Shown piece after piece: positions 47,034 to 56,057 of a stretch of 64,000 nt of DNA (position 1 is the first letter of the stretch; each line of letters begins with the position of its first letter). A model generated the notes under the pieces. It did not search any database. It was not told the origin of the DNA and saw only the letters and a list, made by a program, of their open reading frames with translations. The DNA comes from UBA1479 sp048263775 (GTDB lineage: Bacteria; Pseudomonadota; Alphaproteobacteria; Rhodospirillales; Casp-alpha2), in assembly GCA_048263775.1 (NCBI GenBank), contig JBLXDU010000004.1:124001-188000 (forward strand). Direction: 5' to 3'. A program made the position numbers and the translations under genes.

Positions 47034-47723
47034 TTACGGAACAAGGCGATAACCGCCTGGTTCGGTGACCAACAGGCGGGCGTTCGACGGATCGCTTTCG
47101 ATCTTCTGGCGCAGGCGATAAACGTGGGTTTCCAGGGTGTGGGTCGTGACCCCGGCGTTATATCCCCAGACCTCGCCCAGCAGGATATCGCGGCCCACGA
47201 CCTTGTCACCGGCCCGGTAGAGATACTTCAGGATCGCCGTTTCCTTATCGGTCAGGCGCACCTTTTTATCCGTAGCCGTTTCCACCAGCATTTTATTGGC
47301 GGGTTGGAACGAATATTGCCCGATGGCGAACACGGCGTCGTCCGACCGTTCGTGCTGGCGAATATGGGCGCGCAGACGGGCCAGCAGGACGCCCAACCGA
47401 AACGGCTTGGTAACGTAATCGTTGGCGCCGGCGTCCAGGCCCAGAATGGTGTCGGCATCCGTGTCGGCGCCCGTCAACATGATGATCGGCGAGGTTACGC
47501 CGTTGCGCCGCATCAGGCGGCAGACCTCGCGGCCATCCATGTCAGGCAGCCCGACGTCCAGAATGATGACGTCAAAGCGGTCTTCCTTGGCCGTTTTCAG
47601 TGCCTCGGCCCCGCTGGTGCAGGTCACGCTTTTGAATTCCTCATGAAGCTGCAACTGTTCGCACAGCGTTTCCAGGAATTCAGCGTCGTCATCGACGATC
47701 AGGATTTGCTTGCCGTTGGTCAT
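47034..47723 (-). CDS. OmpR/PhoB-family response regulator
   Basis: 229 residues: receiver domain with the acidic pocket Asp11-Asp12, phosphorylated Asp56 (LDVGLPDMDG), Thr84 and Lys106 (VTKPF), then a winged-helix output domain with LTDKETAILKYLYRAGDKVVGRDIL and THTLETHVYRLRQKIE. Regulates transcription when phosphorylated, probably by the histidine kinase 618 bases away on the other strand. Faces the PAS gene and is divergent from ribA. Confidence 0.95.
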   Translation of the reverse strand: MTNGKQILIVDDDAEFLETLCEQLQLHEEFKSVTCTSGAEALKTAKEDRFDVIILDVGLPDMDGREVCRLMRRNGVTSPIIMLTGADTDADTILGLDAGANDYVTKPFRLGVLLARLRAHIRQHERSDDAVFAIGQYSFQPANKMLVETATDKKVRLTDKETAILKYLYRAGDKVVGRDILLGEVWGYNAGVTTHTLETHVYRLRQKIESDPSNARLLVTEPGGYRLVP

Positions 47724-47826
47724 GGCGATAATCGATCCCCCCTTTGAATTCGGGAATTTCCGGTGATTTTCCTTGCCCGCGTCATCCGGTCAATGACAAG
47801 GAACGGAAAATTCACCATATTGGGTC

Positions 47827-47838
47827 CACAATATTGTG
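47827..47838. promoter_or_regulatory. Perfect 12-base palindrome upstream of ribA and the response regulator
   Basis: CACAATATTGTG is fully self-complementary and lies between the divergent response-regulator and ribA genes, within an AT-rich patch that is unusual here. It may be a regulator binding site. OmpR-type regulators usually bind direct repeats, so the binder is uncertain. Confidence 0.4.
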
Positions 47839-47905
47839 CGCCTGAGTGCCCGGCAACCGCGGCGTAATTATGGCACGAACTCATGTAACGACGGCCACTT
47901 AAGAC

Positions 47906-49096
47906 ATGACCGAGCGAAATTCACCCCCCGCGCCTTCGCGCACCCTGGACCTGGACCGCCGCGACGCACCTGCGACGCGGGAGCCGCGTGCCCAGAAAGC
48001 GGTCGACCGGGCCGCCGGCGAACTGCGCCGCGGCCGCCCCGTGGTCACCGGCGACGGCGACGGACGCCGGCTGGTGCTGCTAGGTGCGGAACATGTGGAT
48101 GCCCGCCGCCTCGCCGACATGAAGGCTCTGACCGGCGCCGAGCCCGAACTGGCGGTGACCGCCAGGCGTGCCGCCGTGCTGGGCCTGCCGGCGCCGCCAA
48201 GCAACGTCGTCGTGCTGTCCCGCGCCGGCGGCCTGGACCCGGATTTGGTGACACGGCTGGCTGACCCCTTGTTCGACGGCGGCACGGGCGACCCCCTTCC
48301 CGATCTCGCCCCCCGCGCGGCGGAACGCTTCGATGCCTGGTCGGCGGCGGTCACCCTGACCAAAATCGCGCGTCTATTGCCGGCGGCCCTGACCGGGGTC
48401 ATCTCATTCGACGGCGACCTAGAAAACTGGGCCAAGCGCCATGACCTAATGTTCGTCGACGCCGGCGACGTGTTCCGCCAGCGCCTGGACGAAGCCCGCA
48501 CGCTGACCGAGGTCGGCGCCGCGCGCATCCCCCTTGCCGTCGCCCAGGAACCCGGCGTCGAGGCCAAGGTCCATGCCTTCCGTCCCGCCGACGGGGCGCT
48601 GGAGCATCTGGCCATCGTCATCGGCAACCCCAAGCCGGGGATGCCCGTGCTGACCCGGGTGCATTCCGAATGCTTCACCGGCGACCTGCTGGGCAGTCTG
48701 CGTTGCGATTGCGGCGACCAGTTGAAGGGCGCCATCGCCGAGATCGCCGCCGCCGGCAGCGGTATTCTGTTGTATCTGGCGCAGGAAGGCCGCGGCATCG
48801 GGCTGGTCAACAAACTGCGCGCTTACGAGCTGCAGGACCGCGGCTTCGACACCATTGACGCCAACGAGCAGCTCGGTTTCGACGCGGACGAGCGGGTGTA
48901 TCTGCCGGCGGCGCAGATGTTGCGCCTGCTAGGCTTCGGCGCAGTGCGGCTGTTGACCAACAACCCGGAAAAGGTCGCAGCCCTGGAACGCGGTGGTATC
49001 ACCGTCGCCGAGCGTGTCCCCCACGCCTTTCCGTCCAACGAACATAACGAAAGCTACCTGCGCACCAAGGCCAGCCGCGCCGGGCATTTGTTTTAA
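47906..49096 (+). CDS. ribA: GTP cyclohydrolase II with degenerate N-terminal domain
   Basis: 396 residues. The C-terminal two thirds is GTP cyclohydrolase II, first step of riboflavin synthesis: VHSECFTGDLLGSLRCDCGDQL carries zinc ligands Cys256, Cys267 and Cys269 (C-x10-C-x-C); YLAQEGRGIGL and TNNPEKVAALE are further hallmarks. The first about 190 residues resemble the fold of DHBP synthase (RibB) but lack its acidic active-site loop, so that part is probably inactive, as is common in alphaproteobacteria. No FMN riboswitch is visible upstream. A clear ATG with GACATG context is used. Confidence 0.93.
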   Translation: MTERNSPPAPSRTLDLDRRDAPATREPRAQKAVDRAAGELRRGRPVVTGDGDGRRLVLLGAEHVDARRLADMKALTGAEPELAVTARRAAVLGLPAPPSNVVVLSRAGGLDPDLVTRLADPLFDGGTGDPLPDLAPRAAERFDAWSAAVTLTKIARLLPAALTGVISFDGDLENWAKRHDLMFVDAGDVFRQRLDEARTLTEVGAARIPLAVAQEPGVEAKVHAFRPADGALEHLAIVIGNPKPGMPVLTRVHSECFTGDLLGSLRCDCGDQLKGAIAEIAAAGSGILLYLAQEGRGIGLVNKLRAYELQDRGFDTIDANEQLGFDADERVYLPAAQMLRLLGFGAVRLLTNNPEKVAALERGGITVAERVPHAFPSNEHNESYLRTKASRAGHLF

Positions 49097-49414
49097 ACCC
49101 CCCGTTGCGCCAGGCGTACCTGCGCCTGTGCTCAGATGGGCCTGTGCTCAAATGGGCCCGTGCTCAGATAGGAACGGCTAACGGCTGCTGTTCTGATCTC
49201 TCCCACGCCACCACCTGTCATTAACCATTGAATACCAAGAATGCCGGAGTCCGCCGCCGCCCGGCAGCATTTGCCGCCCCGGGCATTTTGTACCCAGAGC
49301 AGACGAGTCAAAATCGTTTAAAATCAACGACTTGATTCTGGCCCGAGTCTTGCGACACCCGTTCCATAATATTAACGCCCGAAAACAGGGCGCGAAGAGA
49401 ACGGGAAAAAATCG
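49097..49414. other. Intergenic region with a three-copy 16-base tandem repeat
   Basis: 318 bases between ribA and the repeat-protein gene. Beyond the tandem repeat at 49124-49171 I see only moderately AT-rich DNA around 49300-49380 that may hold the promoter of the next gene, and a short AACGGGAAAAAA leader before its ATG. Confidence 0.6.
49124..49171. repeat. Three tandem copies of a 16-base unit
   Basis: GCCTGTGCTCAGATGG (49124-49139), GCCTGTGCTCAAATGG (49140-49155) and GCCCGTGCTCAGATAG (49156-49171). Copies differ by one or three bases. It lies 28 bases after the ribA stop; replication slippage is the likely origin. Confidence 0.9.
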
Positions 49415-50773
49415 ATGACACTGCCCTCCGAAGGGATCAATCCCTGGCGCGTGGCCCCCGCCTCTGGCGGGACCGGCGCCCTTCCAGCCAAACACACCCC
49501 CGCCAAATTGCCGGACCTCAAGCTTGGCAAGGGCGATGCCCTCGACACGCCGAACACGACCGCGAACGCCAGCGCAACCGGCGGCAAGGAATTCAAGGCA
49601 TTCGGCGACGATGGGCTCACGTTCTGGGACCTGGTCGACGTGGTCAATCCGCTGCAGCACATCCCCGTGGTTTCCACACTCTACCGCGACCTGACCGACG
49701 ATACCCTGGACCCGGCCCCGCGCATCATGGGCGGCACCTTGTTCATGGGCCCGATCGGCTTGGTCGCCTCGGCCGCCAACGTGGTGATCGAGCACAACAC
49801 GGGCAAGGACATGGGCGGCCACGTGCTGGCCTATTTCCGCGATGACGCGCAGCCACTGTCAACCACCACCGCCGCGGCATCTCCGGCGGCCGCGGGCACG
49901 GACGGCACCGACCCGGTCACTCAATGGGCCGCCGAGCAAACGGCGTTCTACCAAAACGGCGCGGATGCCGCTGACCCGGTCAGCCGTTGGGCCGCCAACC
50001 AGCAGGCCTTCTACCAGGGACGGGACGGCAAGAATGCTGCCACGACCGCGACGGCCTCGGCTGATCCGGTCGGCCAATGGGCCGCCGAACAGCATGCTTT
50101 CTATCGGAACGCCACGACGGCGGACGACACCCAGATGGCCGCCGCGACCCTGGAAACCTCACCCGTGGCCGCCGGTACGGACGGCGTCGACGTCACCGCC
50201 TGGGCCGCCCAACAAACCGCTTATTACAAAAGCAGCGCAGCCCCCGCCTCGGCCGAATCCAGCGCCGATGGCCGGGACGTGAGTGCCTGGGCGGCACAGC
50301 AGGTCGCCTATTACCAGGGCGGCGAAGCCCAGCCCGTGACCGCGACCGATCCCGTCGCCGCCTGGGCCCAACGGCAGACCGCCTATTACCGTGCCGGTGC
50401 GGAAACGGGCCCCGCCCGACCCGCCGCGCCGCAGACACAGGCCGTCCAGACCGCGCAGGCAGCAGCCGGCGAGACCAATCGTGTAGGTATCGACGGCGAC
50501 GTATCGACCTGGGCCCGCGACCAGCTGGCCTGGGTCATGGGCGACCGCGCCAAGGAAGTCGCCGCCCTGCCCGGGGCCCATCCGCGTGACCGCGCCGCCC
50601 CGCGCCACGAGGACAACCGACGCGACGATCAGGATCCGTCCGGCGCCATCGCCGAGGGCGGTGGCTGGTTCCGCGACAACATGGTCGACGGCTGGACCCG
50701 CTATCAGGCCGCCCAGCGCCTGGCCGAACCCGGCTTTCGCCCGGATCTGACCGTGGCGGCGGGCGATCGCTGA
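49415..50773 (+). CDS. Unknown protein with seven W-A-x-x-Q aromatic repeats
   Basis: 452 residues, no signal peptide. Residues 69-141 are a well-ordered block (TFWDLVDVVNPLQHIPVVS, a Gly-rich hydrophobic stretch, then GHVLAYF) that looks conserved. After a low-complexity linker, residues 166-375 carry seven copies of a 15-residue repeat with consensus D-[PV]-V-x-x-W-A-A-x-Q-x-A-[FY]-Y at about 166, 187, 217, 258, 287, 312 and 361; the last is worn. Linkers between them are Ala/Thr/Ser/Pro-rich. The C-terminal 75 residues are charged, ending with a helix (WFRDNMVDGWTRYQAAQRLA). I recognise no family; the architecture resembles a scaffold or surface-display protein. ATG 49415 after GGGAAAAAA. 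Confidence 0.8.
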   Translation: MTLPSEGINPWRVAPASGGTGALPAKHTPAKLPDLKLGKGDALDTPNTTANASATGGKEFKAFGDDGLTFWDLVDVVNPLQHIPVVSTLYRDLTDDTLDPAPRIMGGTLFMGPIGLVASAANVVIEHNTGKDMGGHVLAYFRDDAQPLSTTTAAASPAAAGTDGTDPVTQWAAEQTAFYQNGADAADPVSRWAANQQAFYQGRDGKNAATTATASADPVGQWAAEQHAFYRNATTADDTQMAAATLETSPVAAGTDGVDVTAWAAQQTAYYKSSAAPASAESSADGRDVSAWAAQQVAYYQGGEAQPVTATDPVAAWAQRQTAYYRAGAETGPARPAAPQTQAVQTAQAAAGETNRVGIDGDVSTWARDQLAWVMGDRAKEVAALPGAHPRDRAAPRHEDNRRDDQDPSGAIAEGGGWFRDNMVDGWTRYQAAQRLAEPGFRPDLTVAAGDR

Positions 50774-50825
50774 TCGCCGCCGGCGCGGAATGATCTCGTG
50801 CTGTGAAAGAGCTAGACTGACGGTC

Positions 50826-51338
50826 ATGGACATTCTGGTTGAACCGACGGATGACCGCACCCGCGGGCGACTGACCTGGGGCCGCACTCAGGTTCCCTGC
50901 GCGCTTGGCCGCACAGGCATCGCCCCCGTCAAAAAGGAAGGCGACGGCGCGACGCCGGTGGGCCGGTTCGCCCTGCGCCGCCTGTTCTACCGCGCCGACC
51001 GGCGGACCCGGCCGGAAACGACCCTACCGACAACCCCCATCACCCCCAACCTGGGCTGGTGCGACGATCCCATAAGCCCTGCCTACAACCGGCTGGTTCG
51101 CCTGCCCTGCCCGTGGCGCCACGAGGAACTGGCCCGCACGGACGGTGTCTATGATCTGGTCGTCGTCCTGGGCCATAACGACGCACCGCCGCAACCGGGC
51201 GCCGGCAGCGCCATCTTCCTGCATTTGGCAACACCGGACTTCGCACCGACCGAGGGCTGCGTCGCCCTCGCCGAGGCGGATCTGGTCGCCCTGTTGCGGG
51301 CCGCTTCACCCGGCGATGTGATAACCGTCAGGGACTGA
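50826..51338 (+). CDS. L,D-transpeptidase catalytic-domain (YkuD) family protein
   Basis: 170 residues of YkuD fold without an apparent signal peptide. GRTGIAPVKKEGDGATPVGRF is the N-terminal part of the catalytic domain; the active site has His in LGHND, AIFLHLA and the nucleophile cysteine in TEGCVAL, the H-x-x-S/T-x-x-C type arrangement. Homologues make 3-3 crosslinks in peptidoglycan or anchor lipoproteins; short leaderless members such as this have unclear roles and may be cytoplasmic or exported by another route. ATG 50826 chosen. Confidence 0.87.
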   Translation: MDILVEPTDDRTRGRLTWGRTQVPCALGRTGIAPVKKEGDGATPVGRFALRRLFYRADRRTRPETTLPTTPITPNLGWCDDPISPAYNRLVRLPCPWRHEELARTDGVYDLVVVLGHNDAPPQPGAGSAIFLHLATPDFAPTEGCVALAEADLVALLRAASPGDVITVRD

Positions 51339-51348
51339 ACCGTCACCT

Positions 51349-52056
51349 TCAGGTGGGTTTTGGACGGGTTCCGAAAATGGCCGAGCCGACACGCACATGA
51401 GTCGCCCCGAAGGCAACCGCGATCTCGTAATCGGCGCTCATTCCCATGCTCAGCTGGGCGAGGCCGTTGCGCTTGGCGATTTCCGCCAACAGCTGGAAAT
51501 GCAGGGACGGCTCCTCGTCCACGGGCGGGATGCACATCAAGCCCGTGACCGGCAGGGCAAAATCGTCGCGGCATTGAGCGATGAAGGCGTCGGCATCTTG
51601 CGGCAAGACACCGGCCTTCTGGTCCTCAGCCCCCGTGTTGACCTGGATGAAACAGTCGGGACGGCGGCCCGTTTCTGCCATGACGTTGGCAAGCGCACGG
51701 GCCAACTTGGGCCGGTCGACGGTTTCGATGACATCGAAGACGTCAACGGCCTTGCGCACCTTGTTCGACTGCAAAGGGCCGATCAGGTGCAGGCGAAGAC
51801 CGGCAAAACGGTCGCGCAGGGCCGGCCATTTTTCTTCCGCCTCCTGCACCCGGTTTTCCCCGAAAACGCGCTGGCCGGCATTCAGCGCGGGCAGCATATG
51901 GTCGGCGGGAAAAGTCTTACCGACGGCGACCAGGGTAACGGCGGCGGGGTCGCGGCCGGCGGCCCGGGCGGCCTCGGCAACCTTGGCCTGGACCTCGGCA
52001 AGGTTTGCGGCAATATCGGGGTCCGCGCTATGAGGGGCGGTGTTGGATGGAATCAT
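51349..52056 (-). CDS. YggS-family pyridoxal phosphate homeostasis protein
   Basis: 235 residues. VAVGKTFPAD has the PLP-binding Lys47; RVFGENRVQEAEEKW, LHLIGPLQSNK, TVDRPKLA and LSMGMSADYEIAVAFGATHVRVGSAIFG are the family blocks. The protein binds PLP and controls vitamin B6 and amino-acid pools without a known catalytic reaction. The frame extends upstream to 52179, but ATG 52056 gives the usual length; the longer leader is not typical. Its 3' end faces the YkuD gene. Confidence 0.94.
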   Translation of the reverse strand: MIPSNTAPHSADPDIAANLAEVQAKVAEAARAAGRDPAAVTLVAVGKTFPADHMLPALNAGQRVFGENRVQEAEEKWPALRDRFAGLRLHLIGPLQSNKVRKAVDVFDVIETVDRPKLARALANVMAETGRRPDCFIQVNTGAEDQKAGVLPQDADAFIAQCRDDFALPVTGLMCIPPVDEEPSLHFQLLAEIAKRNGLAQLSMGMSADYEIAVAFGATHVRVGSAIFGTRPKPT

Positions 52057-52159
52057 CGGTGGATCGGGACCAGGAATGAGGAAACGAGGGGCCGCAACCC
52101 TAACATGGGGCGGGCGCGGGAAAAAGACGCGCAGACGCGGCCTGCCGCTGTTTACTTTC

Positions 52160-52768
52160 ATGACCGATGCCGAGCGCACGCCCGATCCCGCCCGCGCGCT
52201 TCACCAACTGACACCGGGCACGGTTGTGATCTTTCGCCATTACGAGGCCCCTGATCGGGCCGCGCTGGGCCAACGTCTGGCAACCCTGGCCCGTCGATTG
52301 GGGCTGGTCTTCATCGTCGCCGGCGATCGCCGATTGGCCCATCGCCTGCGCGCCGACGGCCTGCACCTGCCGGACGGCATGGTACGGCGGCGCGGCCGGT
52401 TTGCGCCGCAAGGCGACCGCTGGCCTGTTTCCGCCGCCGCCCATGACGGGCCCGGCCTCAGGCGGGCGGTGCGGGCCGGTGTCGACCTGGTCCTGCTGTC
52501 GCCCGTGTTTCCCACGGCCAGCCATCCCGGGCGCCCGACCCTGGGCGCGCGGCGGTTGGCCGCATTGTGCCATGGCGCCAGCGTGCCGGTGTTGGCGCTT
52601 GGCGGAGTTACACCGGCGACCCTCAGCCGGGTGCGGGCCGCCGGGGCCGCGGGGGTTGCGGGAATCGGCGCCCTGCCCCATCTTTGCCGCGATCCCTTCG
52701 GCCTGCGGGCGGCAAGCCTGCGCAGCACGCGGTCACGGCGCTTGGCGCATGGCCGCGATATGGTTTAA
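52160..52768 (+). CDS. ThiE/TenI-like thiamine phosphate synthase family protein
   Basis: 202 residues. It shows the TIM-barrel pattern of thiamine phosphate synthase: LRADGLHLPDG, SAAAHDGPGLRRAVRAGVDLVLLSPVFPT, then PVLALGGVTPATLSRVRAAGAAGVAGIGAL. The N-terminal strand is PGTVVIFRHYEA. The canonical residues around the pyrimidine pocket are partly changed (no DRVD-type loop), so it may act like TenI or have diverged. ATG 52160 is chosen; upstream frame to 52040 reads through the divergent YggS region. No other thi genes are close. Confidence 0.82.
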   Translation: MTDAERTPDPARALHQLTPGTVVIFRHYEAPDRAALGQRLATLARRLGLVFIVAGDRRLAHRLRADGLHLPDGMVRRRGRFAPQGDRWPVSAAAHDGPGLRRAVRAGVDLVLLSPVFPTASHPGRPTLGARRLAALCHGASVPVLALGGVTPATLSRVRAAGAAGVAGIGALPHLCRDPFGLRAASLRSTRSRRLAHGRDMV

Positions 52769-52816
52769 GAAGGGGCGTCATTCACCGGCAACGGCGGAAA
52801 GAAGGAAGCGGCAGCA

Positions 52817-53356
52817 ATGAGTCTTGGCAGCGGAAAACAGATACTGACGCTGATGGGCGCGGTGGCCCTGGTTGTCGGCACAGCGGCCTGCGCTGATTTC
52901 TCGCCAGCCGATATCGAAGCCACGACCCACGACCAGACCGATGACGGGTCCAAGCGTGACACCATCTGGGGTGCCGGCGGCGTCAGCCTGTGGGGCGACG
53001 GCGACAATAACGACAGCGGCGGCGGCGCCCTTGGCGTCAACAGCTTCCTGTGGCGCGCAACCTTGGACACCATCGCCTTCATGCCCGTGTCCACGGCGGA
53101 TCCCTTCGGCGGCGTGATTCTGACCGACTGGCATTCGACTGAAGAAGCCCCCAACGAACGCTTCAAATTGAACGTCTATATTCTGGGCCGCACCTTGCGC
53201 GCCGACGGAATCCGGGTCGCCGTGTTCAGCCAGACCAAGGACCAGGGCGGCCAGTGGCGCGACACGGCGGTGCCGGAACAGACCGGGACCAAGATCGAGG
53301 ACGCGATCCTGACACGCGCCCGCCAGCTCCGCCGGCAGACGATCAGTACCAAGTAG
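52817..53356 (+). CDS. DUF3576-domain lipoprotein
   Basis: 179 residues. A hydrophobic start (8-24) ending VGTAAC gives a probable lipobox with acylated Cys25. The mature region with IWGAGGVSLWG, GLGVNSFLWRATLDTIAFMPVS and PFGGVILTDW followed by RFKLNVYILGRTLRADGIRVAVF matches DUF3576, an alphaproteobacterial envelope domain of unknown function; it resembles the BamC/LptE-neighbour set often found before leuS. AAGGAAG precedes the ATG. Confidence 0.88.
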   Translation: MSLGSGKQILTLMGAVALVVGTAACADFSPADIEATTHDQTDDGSKRDTIWGAGGVSLWGDGDNNDSGGGALGVNSFLWRATLDTIAFMPVSTADPFGGVILTDWHSTEEAPNERFKLNVYILGRTLRADGIRVAVFSQTKDQGGQWRDTAVPEQTGTKIEDAILTRARQLRRQTISTK

Positions 53357-53492
53357 GCGGCCCGGCCAACAGAGCGGAGCCCCATAAACCTCTTCGCCTC
53401 GCCGGCACCTTCCCGGCTTCGGCACTCCATCCACCCTCGCCTGGGTGCTTCGCCCGGCGACATCTTCCCGCCCAAACCTTCTGGGGACTTGA

Positions 53493-56057
53493 ATGGCGCG
53501 CTACAACGTCAAGGAAAACGAACAGAAATGGCAGGCCGCCTGGGACGACAAGGGTTGTTTCCAGGTCCGTGAGGACAATGATCGGCCGAAGTACTACGTG
53601 CTCGAGATGTTTCCCTATCCGTCGGGACGCATCCACATGGGCCATGTCCGCAACTACACCTTGGGCGACGTCGTCGCGCGGTATAAAAAAGCCTGCGGCT
53701 TTAACGTCTTACACCCCATGGGCTGGGACGCCTTCGGCCTACCGGCGGAAAATGCCGCGATCGAGAACAAGGTGCCACCGGCCCAGTGGACCCGCGAAAA
53801 CATCGCGACCATGCGCCGCCAGTTGAAAACCATGGGCCTGTCCTATGACTGGGATCGGGAACTGGCGACTTGTGAACCCGACTACTACCGCCACGAACAG
53901 AAGATGTTCCTCGACTTCCTGGCCGGCGGCCTTGTCTATCGCAAGGAATCCTGGGTCAACTGGGACCCCGTGGAAAACACGGTGCTGGCCAACGAACAGG
54001 TCATCGACGGCCGCGGTTGGCGGTCCGGCGCCCTGGTCGAAAAACGCCAACTGAGCCAGTGGTTCCTCAAGATCACCGATTATGCCGAGGAGCTTCTCAA
54101 GGGCCTTGAGACCCTGGACCGCTGGCCGGACCGTGTGCGGCTGATGCAAGAAAACTGGATCGGCCGGTCCGAGGGAGCGCACGTGCGGTTTCCGTTCGAC
54201 AGCCGCGACGGCCAGCTCGACATCTACACCACTCGCCCCGACACCCTGTTCGGCGCATCGTTCTGCGCCGTCGCCGCCAATCATCCCCTGGCCCAGGAAC
54301 TGGCCCAGAGCAACCCGGACTTGGCCGCCTTCATTGCCGAGTGCAACCGCCTGGGCACCAGCGAGGCCGCTATCGAAACAGCCGAGAAAATGGGTTTCGA
54401 CACGGGCGTAAAGGTCCTGCACCCGTTCATCGAAGGCCATACCCTGCCCGTCTATGTCGCCAATTTCGTGCTCATGGACTATGGCACGGGGGCGATCTTC
54501 GGTTGCCCCGCCCATGACCAACGCGATTTGGACTTCGCCCGCAAGTACGGGTTGCCGGTGCTGCCGGTTGTCGCACCCAAGGGCACGGACGCGACCACAT
54601 TTATGGTCGTCGACGAAGCCTTCACGGATGACGGCCTGCTGATCAATTCCGATTTCCTCGATGGGCTTGCCGTACCCGACGCTAAATCCCTGGTCATCGA
54701 CCGCCTGGAAAACATGGGCATCGGCACGCGGGCCGTGAACTACCGACTGCGGGACTGGGGCGTGTCACGCCAGCGTTACTGGGGGTGCCCGATCCCGATC
54801 ATCCATTGCGGCGACTGCGGCATTGTACCCGTGCCGGAACAGGACCTGCCGGTCGAACTGCCCGCCGACGTTGACTTCTCCGGAACCGGAAATCCCCTGG
54901 CCCGTCACCCCAGTTGGAAGCACGTGGCCTGCCCGACCTGCGGCAAGCCGGCGGAACGTGAGACCGACACCTTCGACACCTTTTTCGAATCATCCTGGTA
55001 CTTCGCCCGGTTCTGCAATCCGGCCTCCGACGCCCCGCTTGACCGCGCCGCTGTCGATTACTGGCTGCCCGTGGATCAATACATCGGCGGTATCGAACAT
55101 GCCGTACTGCACTTACTGTACAGCCGATTCTTCACTCGGGCTTTGAAGGAATGCGGTTATCTATCTGTGGAGGAACCCTTTGCCGGGCTGCTGACTCAGG
55201 GCATGGTATGCCACCAGACCTTCAAGGATGCGGCCGGCAAGTGGCTGCTGCCGTCCCAGGTGGTGTTTGACGGCGACGCCGCCAAACATGCCGAAACGGG
55301 TCAGCCGGTGACCCTTGGGCGATCCGAGAAAATGAGCAAGTCCAAGAAGAACGTGGTTGACCCCGAAGCCATCATCGGCGCCTACGGGGCGGACACGGCG
55401 CGGCTGTTCATGCTGTCCGACAGCCCGCCCGACCGCGATCTGGAATGGACTGACGCCGGTGTCGACGGGGCATGGCGCTACCTCAATCGGCTGTGGCGCC
55501 TGGTTACGGAGAATCCAGCCCCTCTTGCCTCAGGCGATGCCGTCCGGCCCGAAACCATGGGAGCGACCGCGGAAGAGGTTCTAAGGGCCGTGCATAAGAC
55601 CATCGATGGTGTTTCCGCGGATCTTGAGAAGTTCCACTTCAACAAGGCCGTTGCCCGCATCCGTGAGCTGACCAACGCCGTCGAAGGCCTGAAGGACAGC
55701 TCACCGGATGCAAATTGGGTCCGTCGTTTCGCGCTGGAAACCTTGAGCCTTCTCATCGCCCCCATGACGCCCCATCTCGCCGAAGCCTTATGGCTTGAGT
55801 TGGGCCACGGGGATACGCTGGTCGCCGACACAGCCTGGCCGGAAGCCGACCCCGCTTATCTGATCGACGACCTGGTAACCATCGCGGTTCAGGTCAACGG
55901 CAAGCTGCGCGGCACCATCGAACTGCCCAAGGATTGCGCCAAGGAAGCTGCAGAGGATGCAGCCCTGGCCCTGGATAAGGTACAATCCGTTCTCGAAGGC
56001 AAACCGCCCCGAAAGGTCATCGTCGTGCCGAACAGGATCGTCAATGTGGTCGCGTAG
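53493..56057 (+). CDS. leuS: Leucyl-tRNA synthetase
   Basis: 854 residues, class I. The HIGH-type motif is HMGH (48-51) within YPSGRIHMGHVRN; the KMSKS motif is KMSKS at 613-617; an editing (CP1) domain lies between about 220 and 410 with the conserved TRPDTLFGASF and LPVYVANFVLMDYGTGAIFG; CPTCGKPAERETDTFDTFFESSWY is the zinc-region/leucyl-specific block; the anticodon-binding domain is C-terminal. It charges tRNA-Leu and proofreads. Its last 14 bases overlap the lptE ATG in another frame. Confidence 0.98.
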   Translation: MARYNVKENEQKWQAAWDDKGCFQVREDNDRPKYYVLEMFPYPSGRIHMGHVRNYTLGDVVARYKKACGFNVLHPMGWDAFGLPAENAAIENKVPPAQWTRENIATMRRQLKTMGLSYDWDRELATCEPDYYRHEQKMFLDFLAGGLVYRKESWVNWDPVENTVLANEQVIDGRGWRSGALVEKRQLSQWFLKITDYAEELLKGLETLDRWPDRVRLMQENWIGRSEGAHVRFPFDSRDGQLDIYTTRPDTLFGASFCAVAANHPLAQELAQSNPDLAAFIAECNRLGTSEAAIETAEKMGFDTGVKVLHPFIEGHTLPVYVANFVLMDYGTGAIFGCPAHDQRDLDFARKYGLPVLPVVAPKGTDATTFMVVDEAFTDDGLLINSDFLDGLAVPDAKSLVIDRLENMGIGTRAVNYRLRDWGVSRQRYWGCPIPIIHCGDCGIVPVPEQDLPVELPADVDFSGTGNPLARHPSWKHVACPTCGKPAERETDTFDTFFESSWYFARFCNPASDAPLDRAAVDYWLPVDQYIGGIEHAVLHLLYSRFFTRALKECGYLSVEEPFAGLLTQGMVCHQTFKDAAGKWLLPSQVVFDGDAAKHAETGQPVTLGRSEKMSKSKKNVVDPEAIIGAYGADTARLFMLSDSPPDRDLEWTDAGVDGAWRYLNRLWRLVTENPAPLASGDAVRPETMGATAEEVLRAVHKTIDGVSADLEKFHFNKAVARIRELTNAVEGLKDSSPDANWVRRFALETLSLLIAPMTPHLAEALWLELGHGDTLVADTAWPEADPAYLIDDLVTIAVQVNGKLRGTIELPKDCAKEAAEDAALALDKVQSVLEGKPPRKVIVVPNRIVNVVA

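Noticed and set aside
47724..47905. FMN riboswitch before ribA
   Set aside because: None of the conserved FMN-aptamer blocks (for example AGGG..GGGTGAA) is present.
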